NCBI GenBank assembly: GCA_033283165.1
Contig: JAWMQL010000001.1
Coordinates: 930,001 to 994,000 of the forward strand
Direction: 5' to 3'
Length of the DNA stretch: 64,000 bases
Source of the DNA: JAWMQL01 sp033283165
GTDB lineage: Bacteria; Pseudomonadota; Gammaproteobacteria; Pseudomonadales; Halieaceae
Below are positions 50,445 through 60,553 of this stretch, piece by piece. The stretch's first letter is position 1; every line of letters starts with the position of its first letter. Both the position numbers and the translations under genes were made by a program. The notes under the pieces are model-generated. The model did no database searches. It saw nothing but the letters and a program-made list of their open reading frames with translations, and was not told the DNA's origin.

Positions 50445-52725
50445 TGTGAACGGGCTGCAGTGGTTGATCACCGCATTGTTTCTGGCCGCGCTGGCCACAG
50501 TTTCCGCAAGCACCCGGGCCGAAGCGGGGCTGGCGGAGCGGGCCAATCAGGTGCTGGAGCAGCGCTGCATGGTCTGTCACGGCTGTTACGACGCCCCCTG
50601 CCAGCTCAAACTCGAATCCCGGGAGGGACTCATGCGCGGCGCCAGCAAAGATCTGGTCTACGATGCGAGCCGACTGGTAGAAGCGAAACCGACCCGCCTG
50701 TTTGACGACGCCCAGAGTGTGGAGGAGTGGCGCGAGATGGGGTTTTACCCGGTTATCGACAGCCTGCGCCCCGGAAAAAGCGTGCTGCGTCGCCTGTTGG
50801 AACAGAAACGCCAGCACCCCTTGCCCAAAGGAAAAGCCCTGCCGGAGGGCTTCGATTTCGCCCTGGATCGCAAGGCCCAGTGCCCGAAGCCCGATGAATT
50901 CAGCAGCTACAAGGCGAATTATCCTCTCTGGGGCATGCCCTACGGACTGCCAGGACTGAACGAAGAAGAGCACGCCATCATGCTCCGCTGGCTGGACCAG
51001 GGCGCCCCACCGCCACGGCTGCCCGAGTTGGACAGTACCGTGGCCAGGCAACTGTCAGACTGGGAGACTTTCATCAACGGCAGCAGTCCCAAGCAGCGCC
51101 TGATGAGCCGCTACCTCTACGAGCACCTGTTTCTCGCCGCCCTGTACTTCGAAGACAGCGACGGGCAACCCAACTGGTACCGCATGGTGCGATCGAAGAC
51201 CCCTCCCGGTGAGTCACTGGCGGTGCTGGCGACGCGCCGGCCCTACGACCACCCGGGACAGGAGCAGTTTTATTATCGACTGCAGGCAATGCCGGCGACG
51301 CCCCTGCGCAAAACCCACATGCCCTACCGCCTGGACGCCGACCGTATGGCCTGGTACCGGGAACTGTTCCTGACGGACAGCTACCAGGTGAACGTTCTGC
51401 CTGGTTACGACGACAGTAACCCCTTTGCCGTGTTTCACGAAATTCCGGTGGGCTCGCGCTACCGCTTCCTGCTGGAAGAAGCGCAATTCACGATCATGAA
51501 CTTCATCAAGGGTCCCGTCTGCCGGGGCCGGGTGGCACTCAATGTGATCGAGGATCACTTCTGGGTCATGTTCATCCAACCGGAAGACGCCGGGGACAGC
51601 CGTCACGAGGACCGCATGTTCCTGGCAGAGGAAAGCAGAAACCTGCGCCTGCCCCAGGCTGAGCGGGGAACGGTTCTGGACCTGCTTTACTGGAACAGGT
51701 ACTCCAAGGCACAGGAGAACTACCAGGTCGCAAAATGGGAATACATCCAGGAATTCCTCAACAAGACCGGCACCAGGCTTGATTATGACGCGCTGTGGTA
51801 CGGCGAGGGCCAGAACGACAATGCCACACTGACCGTATTCCGCCACTTCGACACCGCGTCGGTAGTGAAGGGTCTGGTGGGAGCCGTTCCCAAGACAGCG
51901 TGGGTAATAGATTACCCCTTGCTGGAGCGCATTCACTACCTGCTGGTAGCGGGATTTGACGTATTCGGCGCCGTGTCGCACCAGCTCGAATCGAGACTGT
52001 ACATGGACTTTCTTCGCATGGAAGGGGAATTCAACTTCCTGCTGTTCATGCCGGCTGATATACGCCGGGATTTACACAACTACTGGTACCGGGGTGCTCC
52101 CGAGTCGACACGCGATCACCTGTTCGACCTGAGCGTCATTTCGGACCGGCCGACAGACGTGGAGTTCAAGACTGACCAGCCAATGCGCGAATTCCTGCTG
52201 ACGGTGCGCGAGCGCGCGTTCGGTGCCAGGGCTGAGCGGTACGAGTACCGCGGCCATACCAGCGCGGCCATCAGCGACGTTTTCAGGCAACTCGAGTCAA
52301 GCCAGGGAGCACACTACAGCTACCTGCCGCAGGTCAGCTATGTCAACGTGATCGGCGACAACAGAGACGAGGTATATACGCTGCTCAGAAACTCGGGCTA
52401 CAGCAATATTGCACAGCTGTTTCTGGAGGATGAGCGCCGCCTGCCTGAAGAGGATAACCTGACCGTTTTACGCGGCTTCGTCGGCGCCTACCCCAACCAT
52501 TTTTTCCAACTCAACGAGAAGGAAGTGGCGGCATTCGGGCGCGAGGTACAGGCCATGAAGTCAGAGAAAGACTTCGCCCGGCTGGTTGAGCGGTACGGCG
52601 TCAAGCGCTCCTCGCCCTGGTTCTGGCGCCTGAGCGACAAGTTTCACGCCATGTTGCGCGAACAGCAGCCCGTGGCCTGGGGCCTGCTGGACTATGGCCG
52701 CTACCAGGGTTATTACCGGCCCTGA
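50404..52725 (+). CDS. cti: Fatty acid cis/trans isomerase
   Basis: 773 residues from a GTG at 50404. Signal peptide (WLITALFLAALATVSAS) places it in the periplasm. A c-type heme site CMVCHG is at 55-59, followed by CYDAPCQLKLESREG and GASKDLVYDASRL, standard for Cti, then the long C-terminal domain with HEIPVGSRYRFLLEEAQFTI. It turns cis to trans double bonds in membrane phospholipids as a quick response to solvents. The stop codon abuts that of sohB exactly. Confidence 0.93.
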   Translation: MNVKPDVKKNSRNDVNGLQWLITALFLAALATVSASTRAEAGLAERANQVLEQRCMVCHGCYDAPCQLKLESREGLMRGASKDLVYDASRLVEAKPTRLFDDAQSVEEWREMGFYPVIDSLRPGKSVLRRLLEQKRQHPLPKGKALPEGFDFALDRKAQCPKPDEFSSYKANYPLWGMPYGLPGLNEEEHAIMLRWLDQGAPPPRLPELDSTVARQLSDWETFINGSSPKQRLMSRYLYEHLFLAALYFEDSDGQPNWYRMVRSKTPPGESLAVLATRRPYDHPGQEQFYYRLQAMPATPLRKTHMPYRLDADRMAWYRELFLTDSYQVNVLPGYDDSNPFAVFHEIPVGSRYRFLLEEAQFTIMNFIKGPVCRGRVALNVIEDHFWVMFIQPEDAGDSRHEDRMFLAEESRNLRLPQAERGTVLDLLYWNRYSKAQENYQVAKWEYIQEFLNKTGTRLDYDALWYGEGQNDNATLTVFRHFDTASVVKGLVGAVPKTAWVIDYPLLERIHYLLVAGFDVFGAVSHQLESRLYMDFLRMEGEFNFLLFMPADIRRDLHNYWYRGAPESTRDHLFDLSVISDRPTDVEFKTDQPMREFLLTVRERAFGARAERYEYRGHTSAAISDVFRQLESSQGAHYSYLPQVSYVNVIGDNRDEVYTLLRNSGYSNIAQLFLEDERRLPEEDNLTVLRGFVGAYPNHFFQLNEKEVAAFGREVQAMKSEKDFARLVERYGVKRSSPWFWRLSDKFHAMLREQQPVAWGLLDYGRYQGYYRP

Positions 52726-53775
52726 TCAGGAAAACGGTCCGCGGGACCGCTGCCATAACTTGAGGGCGCCGCGCTCGATGGCGCCTTCCGCCGCAACACC
52801 CAGCTTTTCCTGCCAGTTCTTCTTGTGTATGAACCTCACCTCGTACACGTCCCAGTCGGCCAGGCGCTCCTGGATCAATGCGTCGGATGTGCGCAGTTCA
52901 TCGACCAGACCTTCATCCAGCGCACGCTGGCCATACCAGGCTTCACCGGTGGCCACCTTGTCCACGTCCAGGGAGGGCCGGTTGGAGCGCACGAACTCCT
53001 TGAACAGCGTGTGAATATCCTCCAGGTCCTCCAGGAATTTTTCCCGGTCCTTGTCGGTATTCTCGCCGAACATCGTCAGAGTGCGCTTGTACTCCCCCGC
53101 CGTGTGCAATTCCACGTCGATATCGTGCTTCTTCAGCAAGCGGTGAAAATTCGGCAACTGCGCCAATACACCGATCGAGCCGATCACGGCAAATGGCGCC
53201 GCGACAATCTGGTTGGCGACGCAGGCCATCATGTAACCACCACTGGCGGCCACCTTGTCGACCGCCGCGATCAGGGGAACACCGGCGTCGGTGATGCGCT
53301 GCAACTGACTCGCCGCCAGGCCGTAGCCGTGCACCATGCCACCGGGGCTCTCGAGCCTGATCAGCACTTCGTCCCCCTCACCGGTCTGGGCCAGCACGGC
53401 TGATACCTCCTCGCGCAGGTTCTCGGCCGCGCTGGCCTTGATGTCGCCGTCAAAATTCAGCACGAACAGGCGCGGGCGCCGCTCGCCCTTGTGGGTTTTC
53501 TTGCTCTTTTTAGCGGCCTTCGCTTTCGCTTTCTCGGCCTTTTTCTCTTCCTTGCGCCGCGCCTTGTAGTCGTCCGGCTCCTCCACCACGTGGCGCAGGC
53601 TGTCGTTTATGCTGCGGTATTTGTCATTGAGATCGCGTATCTCGATATGGCCCTCCCGCTGCTCGCCCTTGTAGCGCTGGCCGATCGCCATCAGGCCTGT
53701 GACCAGCAACAGCACCGCCACCACCAGGGTGACGGCCTGGGCAAGGAACAGTCCCAGATCGTATAGAAATTCCAA
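52726..53775 (-). CDS. sohB: Peptidase S49 family, SohB
   Basis: 349 residues from a TTG with GGAG upstream. N-terminal membrane helix (AVTLVVAVLLLVTGL), a charged linker with a Lys/Ala-rich stretch, and the S49 domain: LRLESPGGMVHGYG, AVDKVAASGGYMMACVA with catalytic Ser, SIGVLAQLPNFHR and HTAGEYKRTLTMFGEN with the Lys. A periplasmic-side serine peptidase. It ends convergent and adjoining cti. Confidence 0.9.
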   Translation of the reverse strand: MEFLYDLGLFLAQAVTLVVAVLLLVTGLMAIGQRYKGEQREGHIEIRDLNDKYRSINDSLRHVVEEPDDYKARRKEEKKAEKAKAKAAKKSKKTHKGERRPRLFVLNFDGDIKASAAENLREEVSAVLAQTGEGDEVLIRLESPGGMVHGYGLAASQLQRITDAGVPLIAAVDKVAASGGYMMACVANQIVAAPFAVIGSIGVLAQLPNFHRLLKKHDIDVELHTAGEYKRTLTMFGENTDKDREKFLEDLEDIHTLFKEFVRSNRPSLDVDKVATGEAWYGQRALDEGLVDELRTSDALIQERLADWDVYEVRFIHKKNWQEKLGVAAEGAIERGALKLWQRSRGPFS

Positions 53776-53787
53776 AGCAGGCTCCGT

Positions 53788-54600
53788 TCAGTTCAGTTGA
53801 CGAATGTATTCCCGGATCAATTGCCCGGATATGGATGAGGCCGGCGGTATCTGCGGCAATTCACGATAGTGAAACCAGCGGGCGTCCGCAATCTCCGACG
53901 GATCGCACACGATATCGCCGCCACCGTACTCGGCAAAAAAGCCCAGCATCAACTGGTTGGGGAAAGGCCAGGACTGGGAACCAAAATAACGCAAGGCGGT
54001 GATCTCCACGCCAACCTCCTCGCGCACTTCACGGACCAGGGTCTGCTCCGCATTTTCCCCGGCCTCGATAAATCCCGCCAGGGTACTGTACATCTCGCCG
54101 GGGAAGTTCACGTTGCGTGCCAATAGCAGCTCCTCGCCGCGGGTAACCAGCACGATGACGCAGGGCGCGATTCGCGGAAAATTCAGGGTGCCGCAGGGCA
54201 GACAGCGCATGGCCCGCTCCGGCTCATCCACTGTCATCTCACTGCCGCAGCGGCCGCAGTAGCGATGATCCTGTTCCCAGGCCAACAGCTGTTGCGCCCG
54301 TCCGGCGAGGGCGAACAACTGGTCATCCACCCTGCCCAGCAGCTGGTAGAGGTTGCCGCGCTGGAACCGCATGGGGTCCAGCGCGGCTCCCGAGTCGATT
54401 TCCAGAACGTAACACGGCTGTTCGTGCCAATAACCAACAAATTGCCGCCGCAGTTCAACCCAGCCTGCGTGCTGGATGTCCTCGGGCCGTAACAGGCAGG
54501 GCTCGGCTGCCCGCAAATCGGTGACCAGTTGCATTTCCTGGAAAACCACATGCAGGCCGTCACCGGCGTTATCCGGCTCCCTGTTCTCAGGTCTGAACAT
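53788..54600 (-). CDS. nudC: NADH pyrophosphatase
   Basis: 270 residues. Zinc site CGRCG and CLPCG (about 116-137), then Nudix box GFIEAGENAEQTLVREVREEVGV (about 172-194) with the metal Glu, and the SQPWPFPxQ-like SQSWPFPNQLMLGF that marks NudC. It hydrolyses NADH to NMNH and AMP and can remove NAD caps from RNA. 12 bp upstream of sohB on the same strand. Confidence 0.94.
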   Translation of the reverse strand: MFRPENREPDNAGDGLHVVFQEMQLVTDLRAAEPCLLRPEDIQHAGWVELRRQFVGYWHEQPCYVLEIDSGAALDPMRFQRGNLYQLLGRVDDQLFALAGRAQQLLAWEQDHRYCGRCGSEMTVDEPERAMRCLPCGTLNFPRIAPCVIVLVTRGEELLLARNVNFPGEMYSTLAGFIEAGENAEQTLVREVREEVGVEITALRYFGSQSWPFPNQLMLGFFAEYGGGDIVCDPSEIADARWFHYRELPQIPPASSISGQLIREYIRQLN

Positions 54601-54766
54601 CCATTCCCCTGGAGCTGCTGAAACGAGCGGCTATAGTATGCGGCGCTCCGCCAGGGGGCAAGTCTGGCGGAACCGGTTAAAAATCAGGCGAAAGCCTACG
54701 CAGTTGCCGGTTATTCAAGTAGAATGCCTGCCCGGAGAATCACCCCGAAGAGCGCACTTGTAACCC

Positions 54767-56272
54767 ATGAATGAAACAACCTCACAGGCATTGTGGAAAA
54801 ATTTCCTGGGGTCTGCGCCCGTCTGGTACAAGCAGACGATCGTCGCCTTCCTGTTGCTCAATCCGGTAATTCTCTTCCTTGCCGGGCCCTTCTTCACCGG
54901 CTGGTTACTGATCGGGGAATTCATTTTCACCCTGGCCCTGGCGCTGCGCTGTTACCCCTTGCAGCCGGGCGGGTTGCTCGCACTGGAAGCGATATTGCTG
55001 GGCATGGCCTCACCACAAACCGTGTTCGAAGAGGCCGCCGCCAACTTCGAAGTCATCATGTTGCTGATGTTCATGGTGGCGGGCATCTACTTCATGAAGG
55101 AACTGCTGCTGTTCGTATTTACCCGCATCCTGCTGCAGGTCCGGTCCAAGATCACACTGGCACTGCTGTTCTGTTTCGTCGCCGCTTTCCTGTCCGCCTT
55201 CCTGGATGCCCTGACTGTTACCGCCGTGCTGATCAGCGTCGGCGTCGGATTCTACGCGGTCTACCACAAGGTGGCCTCGGGTAAGCTGCTCAACCAGGAA
55301 GATCACGACCACTCAAACGATCACGAGGTGGCGGAACAGAACCGCGAAGACCTGGAGAACTTCCGGGCCTTCCTGCGCAGCCTGCTGATGCACGGCGCAG
55401 TGGGTACCGCGCTGGGCGGGGTCTGCACCCTTGTCGGTGAACCACAGAACCTGCTGATCGCCACGGTCGCGGAGTGGACGTTCCTCAAGTTCCTGCTGGT
55501 CATGGCGCCGGTCACAATGCCGGTACTGTTCTTCGGCCTGTTGACCTGCTACCTGCTGGAGGTCACCGGCAAATTCGGGTATGGGGCGAAACTGCCGGAA
55601 AAAGTACGGCTGGTGCTGCTGGAATTCCAGGGTAAGGAAGAAGAGCGGCGCAACGCCCGCTCCAACGCCCGCCTGGCAGTCCAGGCAATCACCGCTGTTC
55701 TCCTGGTGGTGGCGCTGGCCATGCACTGGGCCGCCGTGGGCCTGATCGGCCTGATGGTGATCGTGCTGCTGACGGCGTTCAACGGCGTGATAGAAGAGCA
55801 CCAACTGGGGCACGCCTTCGAGGAGGCCCTGCCCTTTACCGCGCTGCTGGTGGTGTTCTTTGCCATCGTCGCGGTAATCCACGAACAGCACCTGTTCACC
55901 CCTGTTATCGAGCGCGTACTGGCCATGGAGGCCGGCGTGCGCCCGGCCATGTTCTTCCTGGCCAACGGGGTATTGTCGATGATCTCCGACAACGTCTTCG
56001 TGGCGACGGTGTATATCAACGAGGTAAAAGCGGCTTTCGATGCCGGTACGATCACCCGCACCGAGTTCGATCATCTTGCGGTCGCTATCAATACCGGGAC
56101 CAACCTGCCCAGCGTGGCGACCCCCAACGGCCAGGCGGCGTTCCTGTTCCTGCTTACATCGGCCCTGGCGCCCCTGATCCGGCTGTCTTACGGCCGTATG
56201 GTCATCATGGCCCTGCCCTACACCCTGGTACTCGGCGGTGTGGGACTGGGCTGCGTGATCCTGTTTATCTAG
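54767..56272 (+). CDS. nhaB: Sodium/proton antiporter NhaB
   Basis: 501 residues with about 12 membrane segments. LALRCYPLQPGGLLALEAILLG, FLSAFLDALTVTAVLISVGVGFY (charged intramembrane Asp), GGVCTLVGEPQNLLIA and SDNVFVATVYINEVKAAFD, all typical of NhaB. Exports sodium at high salt, fitting a marine cell. Monocistronic by position. Confidence 0.95.
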   Translation: MNETTSQALWKNFLGSAPVWYKQTIVAFLLLNPVILFLAGPFFTGWLLIGEFIFTLALALRCYPLQPGGLLALEAILLGMASPQTVFEEAAANFEVIMLLMFMVAGIYFMKELLLFVFTRILLQVRSKITLALLFCFVAAFLSAFLDALTVTAVLISVGVGFYAVYHKVASGKLLNQEDHDHSNDHEVAEQNREDLENFRAFLRSLLMHGAVGTALGGVCTLVGEPQNLLIATVAEWTFLKFLLVMAPVTMPVLFFGLLTCYLLEVTGKFGYGAKLPEKVRLVLLEFQGKEEERRNARSNARLAVQAITAVLLVVALAMHWAAVGLIGLMVIVLLTAFNGVIEEHQLGHAFEEALPFTALLVVFFAIVAVIHEQHLFTPVIERVLAMEAGVRPAMFFLANGVLSMISDNVFVATVYINEVKAAFDAGTITRTEFDHLAVAINTGTNLPSVATPNGQAAFLFLLTSALAPLIRLSYGRMVIMALPYTLVLGGVGLGCVILFI

Positions 56273-56291
56273 CGCGGATCGGCGAGGGCGG

Positions 56292-57014
56292 CTACTCCCC
56301 CGCAAGCTCCCGCCACAGGACCTTGCCGCCATTACCAGCGGCGATGGCATCCAGCTGCTCCCGGTGCGCTGCCATTTCCTCGTCGCTGGCCCGCAGGATA
56401 GGCAGGGGCTTGCGGTCGGGTGGCAGGCGCCGGATCTGCTCGGCGGCGCGGCTGCCGCTGTCGCCGCCATCTGTCTCCGACAGCTGGAAGGTGGTCTGGC
56501 CGCCGGTCATGGCGAGATAGACATCGGCCAGGATTTCGGCGTCCAGCAGGGCCCCGTGCAGGTCGCGCTGGGAATTGTCCACCTCGTAACGCAGGCACAG
56601 CGCATCCAGTGTATTGCGCTGGCCCGGGTGCCGCGAGCGGGCCATCTGTAAGGTATCGATGACGGAGCAAATAGTGGCCAGAGGCGGATAGTCGTCCTGT
56701 AACCGGTTCAGCTCGGCGTCGAGAAAGCCGATATCAAACGGGGCGTTGTGTATAACCAGCTCCGCCCCGTTAACGAACTCGACAAAGTCCCTGGCCACCC
56801 GGTCAAAGGTCGGCTTGTCGTCGAGGAACTCATTGGTGATGCCGTGCACCTCTATCGCACCCTGGTCCACCTCCCGCTGGGGATTTATATACTGGTGGTA
56901 GTGATTGCCGGTGAGGCGCCGGTTGATCAACTCCACGCAGCCGATTTCGATGATGCGGTGGCCCTGGCTGACCTCCAGCCCCGTGGTTTCGGTATCCAGT
57001 ACGATTTGTCTCAT
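56292..57014 (-). CDS. dnaQ: DNA polymerase III epsilon subunit
   Basis: 240 residues. Exo I motif VLDTETTGLE, Exo II HNAPFDIGFLDAEL and Exo III HGALLDAEILADVYLAM, with a C-terminal clamp-binding/alpha-binding tail. It is the 3'-5' proofreading exonuclease of the replicase. The rnhA gene lies upstream on the same strand, 33 bp away. Confidence 0.95.
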   Translation of the reverse strand: MRQIVLDTETTGLEVSQGHRIIEIGCVELINRRLTGNHYHQYINPQREVDQGAIEVHGITNEFLDDKPTFDRVARDFVEFVNGAELVIHNAPFDIGFLDAELNRLQDDYPPLATICSVIDTLQMARSRHPGQRNTLDALCLRYEVDNSQRDLHGALLDAEILADVYLAMTGGQTTFQLSETDGGDSGSRAAEQIRRLPPDRKPLPILRASDEEMAAHREQLDAIAAGNGGKVLWRELAGE

Positions 57015-57047
57015 GTTGCCCCTGTGCCCTTGTCCCTTGCGGCTGGA

Positions 57048-57485
57048 CTAACGTGCCAGTTCGTCTATGCCGCGGTTGGCCAGTTGGTCCGCGATCTCGT
57101 TTTCCCGGTGGCCGCTGTGTCCCTTGACCCAGGCCCATTTTACCTGGTGGCGCTGGTTCAGCTCGTCCAGTCGCTGCCACAGGTCGACGTTCTTGACCGG
57201 TTTCCTGCCCGCAGTGCGCCAGTTTTTCTGTTTCCAGCCCGGCATCCAGCTGGTAATGCCGTTTTTCACATACACCGAGTCCGTGGTCAGCGTGACCCGG
57301 CAGGGCTCCTTCAACGCATCCAGCCCCTGGATCGCCGCGGTCAGTTCCATGCGATTGTTGGTGGTTTCGGGTTCACCGCCGTACAGCTTCCGCTCCACGC
57401 CGTTATAACGTAACAGAACCCCCCAGCCACCGGGTCCCGGATTGCCACGGCAGGCGCCATCCGTGAATATCTCCACCTGTTTCAA
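57048..57485 (-). CDS. rnhA: Ribonuclease HI
   Basis: 145 residues from a TTG at 57485 that overlaps the methyltransferase stop by 4 bp (TTGA). EIFTDGACRGNPGPGG gives the first Asp, ETTNNRMELTAAIQGL the Glu, TLTTDSVYVKNGIT the next Asp, and WAWVKGHSGHRENEIADQLA the basic loop and last Asp. Removes RNA from RNA-DNA hybrids. The longer frame to 57674 lies inside the methyltransferase. Confidence 0.95.
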   Translation of the reverse strand: MKQVEIFTDGACRGNPGPGGWGVLLRYNGVERKLYGGEPETTNNRMELTAAIQGLDALKEPCRVTLTTDSVYVKNGITSWMPGWKQKNWRTAGRKPVKNVDLWQRLDELNQRHQVKWAWVKGHSGHRENEIADQLANRGIDELAR

Positions 57486-58312
57486 GCGGGCCGCTTCCCC
57501 TCCCGCCGCACCCCGGCAGCCGGGGTTGGACTCGGCGTCACTGCGGGCTTGGGCACGGTGAGATCGATCAGGCGCGCCCGTCGCAGGCTGCTGCGCGGCC
57601 GGTTCAGGGCGTGGGTCTGCTTGACTGCGTGCAGGATATAGACCCCGCCCAGCGCCAGGTTGTGTTTCGCACACCAGGCGTCACCGCGCTCCATCAGGGC
57701 CCGCAATCGACCGCGACCCAGCGGCGGCAGACTGTACAGCCGCGTCCGTTTTTCCACCTCACAGCCCAGCAGGTGCAGCCAGTCGACCAGCCTGTTCTCT
57801 CCCATGGGACGGTGCCGGTTCCACAGTGACGCCGCAGAAATGCCGCGCATGCGAGCGCCCAGGCCCAGCAGGCTGTAGGGATTGAAGCCGATAATGAGTA
57901 ATTGCCCCTGGGGCGTGAGCACCCGCTGCATCTCGCGCAGCACCTGGTGCGGATTGGCGGCAAAATCGAGGCTGTGGTGAGCAACCAGCACATCGATACT
58001 GTCGCTTTCCAGCGGCAATTCATCCGCCGCTGCCACCAGCTGGGTCCCGGTTCCGGCCCGCTCGCAACAGTGGATCTGGTGGTTGATGGGGCTCTGTTCG
58101 ATCAGGTCCGGCCCCGCACTGATACCCAGCTGCAGGATGTGGTACCCGAAGGAGGTATCGAGCAGTCCCTGCAGTACCTGGCGGGTGTCCCGCAACAGGT
58201 ACTGGCCGTTTTCCCGCGCATACCAGGATTCCAGTTCCCGGGAAATGTCGATACACTGAGGGATCATTACCAGGAGCACCAGCGCTGTTGGATTATTAAC
58301 CGCATCTGGCAC
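57482..58312 (-). CDS. SAM-dependent methyltransferase (YafS-like)
   Basis: 276 residues. The class I fold begins GYHILQLGISAGPDLIEQSP, then DELPLESDSIDVLVAHHSLDF (motif III) and VLREMQRVLTPQGQLLIIGFNPYS. This is the methyltransferase regularly found between gloB and rnhA. Its substrate is unknown. The start may instead be ATG 58267 (MIPQCIDI), since the ribosome sites for both are weak. Confidence 0.85.
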   Translation of the reverse strand: MPDAVNNPTALVLLVMIPQCIDISRELESWYARENGQYLLRDTRQVLQGLLDTSFGYHILQLGISAGPDLIEQSPINHQIHCCERAGTGTQLVAAADELPLESDSIDVLVAHHSLDFAANPHQVLREMQRVLTPQGQLLIIGFNPYSLLGLGARMRGISAASLWNRHRPMGENRLVDWLHLLGCEVEKRTRLYSLPPLGRGRLRALMERGDAWCAKHNLALGGVYILHAVKQTHALNRPRSSLRRARLIDLTVPKPAVTPSPTPAAGVRREGKRPA

Positions 58313-58350
58313 TCATGGTACTGCATTTCTCCCCGATTGGAACGTGCTCT

Positions 58351-59124
58351 ATGCTGAAGATCGAGCCCATACCGGCGTTTTCCGACAACTATATCTGGTT
58401 ACTGACCGACAGCCTCGAGGGAGGCAGCTGCGTGGTCGACCCCGGCGACGCCGGGCCGGTGATCGAGACCCTGGAGGCGCGCGGACTGGAGCTGACCGAT
58501 ATCCTGGTGACCCACCATCACCCGGATCACGTGGGCGGCCTGGCGACGCTGGTGGAGCGCTATCAGCCGCGCATCCACGGGCCGGTAAATCCCGCCGTGA
58601 CGGCGGTCGACAACCGCGTTCGGGAAGGCGACCTGGTGGAGGTGCTGGCAACCACCTTCGAAGTGATGGAGGTGCCGGGGCATACCCTGGACCACATCGC
58701 CTACTTTCACGGCGGAGATCAACCCCTGCTGTTTTGCGGCGATACCCTGTTCGCCGGCGGCTGCGGCCGCCTGTTCGAGGGCACTCCGGAACAGATGTAC
58801 GCCTCCCTGCAGAAGCTGGCGGCGTTGCCGCCAGGCACCCGTGTTTACTGCGCCCACGAATATACCCTCGCCAACCTGGCCTTCGCCGCCGCCGTGGAAC
58901 CGGACAATGCGGCGTTGCGGGAGCGTATTGCCGGGGCCAGGGCACTGCGCGCCGGGGGCACCCCCACCGTACCCTCCGAGCTCGGGCTGGAACTGGCCAC
59001 CAACCCTTTTTTACGCTGTGATCAGCCCGCGTTGCGGGCCAACTTAAGTGCACAAAACCGACTTAAAGGGGAGACAGGGCCAGAGGTCTTCGCTACAGTG
59101 AGGCACTGGAAAGACCATTATTGA
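58351..59124 (+). CDS. gloB: Hydroxyacylglutathione hydrolase (glyoxalase II)
   Basis: 257 residues from ATG 58351. Metallo-beta-lactamase motif THHHPDHVGG, plus VPGHTLDHIAYF, FCGDTLFAGGCGRLFEG, and YCAHEYTLANLAFA. It cleaves S-lactoylglutathione in methylglyoxal detoxification. Divergent from the methyltransferase gene. Confidence 0.95.
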   Translation: MLKIEPIPAFSDNYIWLLTDSLEGGSCVVDPGDAGPVIETLEARGLELTDILVTHHHPDHVGGLATLVERYQPRIHGPVNPAVTAVDNRVREGDLVEVLATTFEVMEVPGHTLDHIAYFHGGDQPLLFCGDTLFAGGCGRLFEGTPEQMYASLQKLAALPPGTRVYCAHEYTLANLAFAAAVEPDNAALRERIAGARALRAGGTPTVPSELGLELATNPFLRCDQPALRANLSAQNRLKGETGPEVFATVRHWKDHY

Positions 59125-59170
59125 GCATCGCTCAAAACAAAAAACCGAAAAAGAATTATTGCGATAAAAC

Positions 59171-60520
59171 ATGAAGTTAAGAAACATTCTTCTGGTAGTT
59201 TCTGCGATGATGTGGCTGGCCGGTTGCCAGTCTGCCGCCGTCCTGCCGGATGTGGCCGCGGAGGCCGATCACCCCCCCCTGGAGCAGGTGGCCCCGACCG
59301 TCGACAGCGCCGGCCCCGAGCAGGCTGTCGAACCGGATTTGCCGCCGGTTGATCTCTGGGACCGCATTCGCCGCCAGTTGAGTTGGCACGACATTCACAA
59401 CGACCAGGTCGACAGGGCCCGCGACCAGTTTCTGGGACAGCCTGATTTCATCCCCGTCATCTCCCAGCGCGCCTCCCTGTACCTTCATTACATCGTCGAG
59501 GAAGTGGAAGGCCGGGGGCTGCCCATCGAGATCGCCCTGCTGCCTATCGTGGAGAGCACCCTGAACCCCTTCGCCACCTCCCCCGAGCGCGCCGCGGGTT
59601 TGTGGCAGATCATGCCCGCTACCGGAAGCTACCTGGGGATGGAGAGCAACTGGTGGTACGACGGGCGGCGCGACCTGCGGGAATCCACCCGCTTTGCGCT
59701 GGATTACCTGGAGTCCCTACACCAGGAATTCGACGAGGATTGGCTACTGGCCCTCGCGGCCTACAACTCCGGCAAGGGCAGGGTCGGGCGTGCACGCGGC
59801 AGCAATGAGCGTGCTGGCCGCCCTACCGACTACTGGTCCCTGCAGTTGCCGCGGGAAACCCGCCACTATGTACCCAAACTGGTGGCGCTGGCCGCCATCA
59901 TTCGCCACTCGGAGGAACTGGGCGTGGCGTTACCGCAGGTTCCGAATGCCCCCGCCTTTGAGATAGCGGCCACCGGCGGGCAACTGGAACTGTTGCGCGC
60001 GGCAGAACTCGCGGGCATCGAACTGAGCGACCTGCGCGCCCTGAACCCGGGCCAGTTGCGCTGGGCCACGGCTCCCGAGCAGGCCCAGGAATTGCTGCTT
60101 CCGGTGGGGCTGGGTAGCCACTTCGAGCAGGGCATTGCGGGCCTGTCCCCCGACGACCGGGTCCGCTGGCAGCGCTACCGGATACGGCGCGGCGATAGCC
60201 TGATCCGTATAGCGCGGCAGTTCGACACGCAGGTCGGGCTGCTCAAGGAAGTCAATAATATCCGCGGCAACCGTATTATTGCCGGCGACATCATGATGAT
60301 TCCCCACGGCGCGGCCTGGGAACGCAGCCTGGCCATGGCCCAGAACAGTACCGCCGACAAAATCCGCCGCGGTTACCGGGTGCGCGAGGGAGATTCGCTG
60401 TACCGCATAGCGGACCGGTTCAACGTCACCATCGACGACATCATCAACTGGAATTCGCTCGACCCTGGCAAGTACCTGCAACCGGGACAACGCCTTACGC
60501 TCTATGTGGCCGGGGGCTGA
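59171..60520 (+). CDS. mltD: Membrane-bound lytic murein transglycosylase D with LysM repeats
   Basis: 449 residues. A lipoprotein signal with lipobox LAGC at residues 16-19. SLT domain: ESTLNPFATSPERAAGLWQI (about 119-138) with the catalytic Glu, MPATGSYLG, LAALAAYNSGKG. Two C-terminal LysM repeats (RYRIRRGDSLIRIA and GYRVREGDSLYRIA). It cleaves peptidoglycan. 46 bp after gloB. Confidence 0.95.
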   Translation: MKLRNILLVVSAMMWLAGCQSAAVLPDVAAEADHPPLEQVAPTVDSAGPEQAVEPDLPPVDLWDRIRRQLSWHDIHNDQVDRARDQFLGQPDFIPVISQRASLYLHYIVEEVEGRGLPIEIALLPIVESTLNPFATSPERAAGLWQIMPATGSYLGMESNWWYDGRRDLRESTRFALDYLESLHQEFDEDWLLALAAYNSGKGRVGRARGSNERAGRPTDYWSLQLPRETRHYVPKLVALAAIIRHSEELGVALPQVPNAPAFEIAATGGQLELLRAAELAGIELSDLRALNPGQLRWATAPEQAQELLLPVGLGSHFEQGIAGLSPDDRVRWQRYRIRRGDSLIRIARQFDTQVGLLKEVNNIRGNRIIAGDIMMIPHGAAWERSLAMAQNSTADKIRRGYRVREGDSLYRIADRFNVTIDDIINWNSLDPGKYLQPGQRLTLYVAGG

Positions 60521-60553
60521 CTGACCGCGGTGACCAGCAGCCAACAGGGGTTC

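Noticed and set aside
59102..59125. Intrinsic terminator after gloB
   Set aside because: A short TGAGC-ATC-GCTCA hairpin is followed by A residues, not T, on the coding strand.
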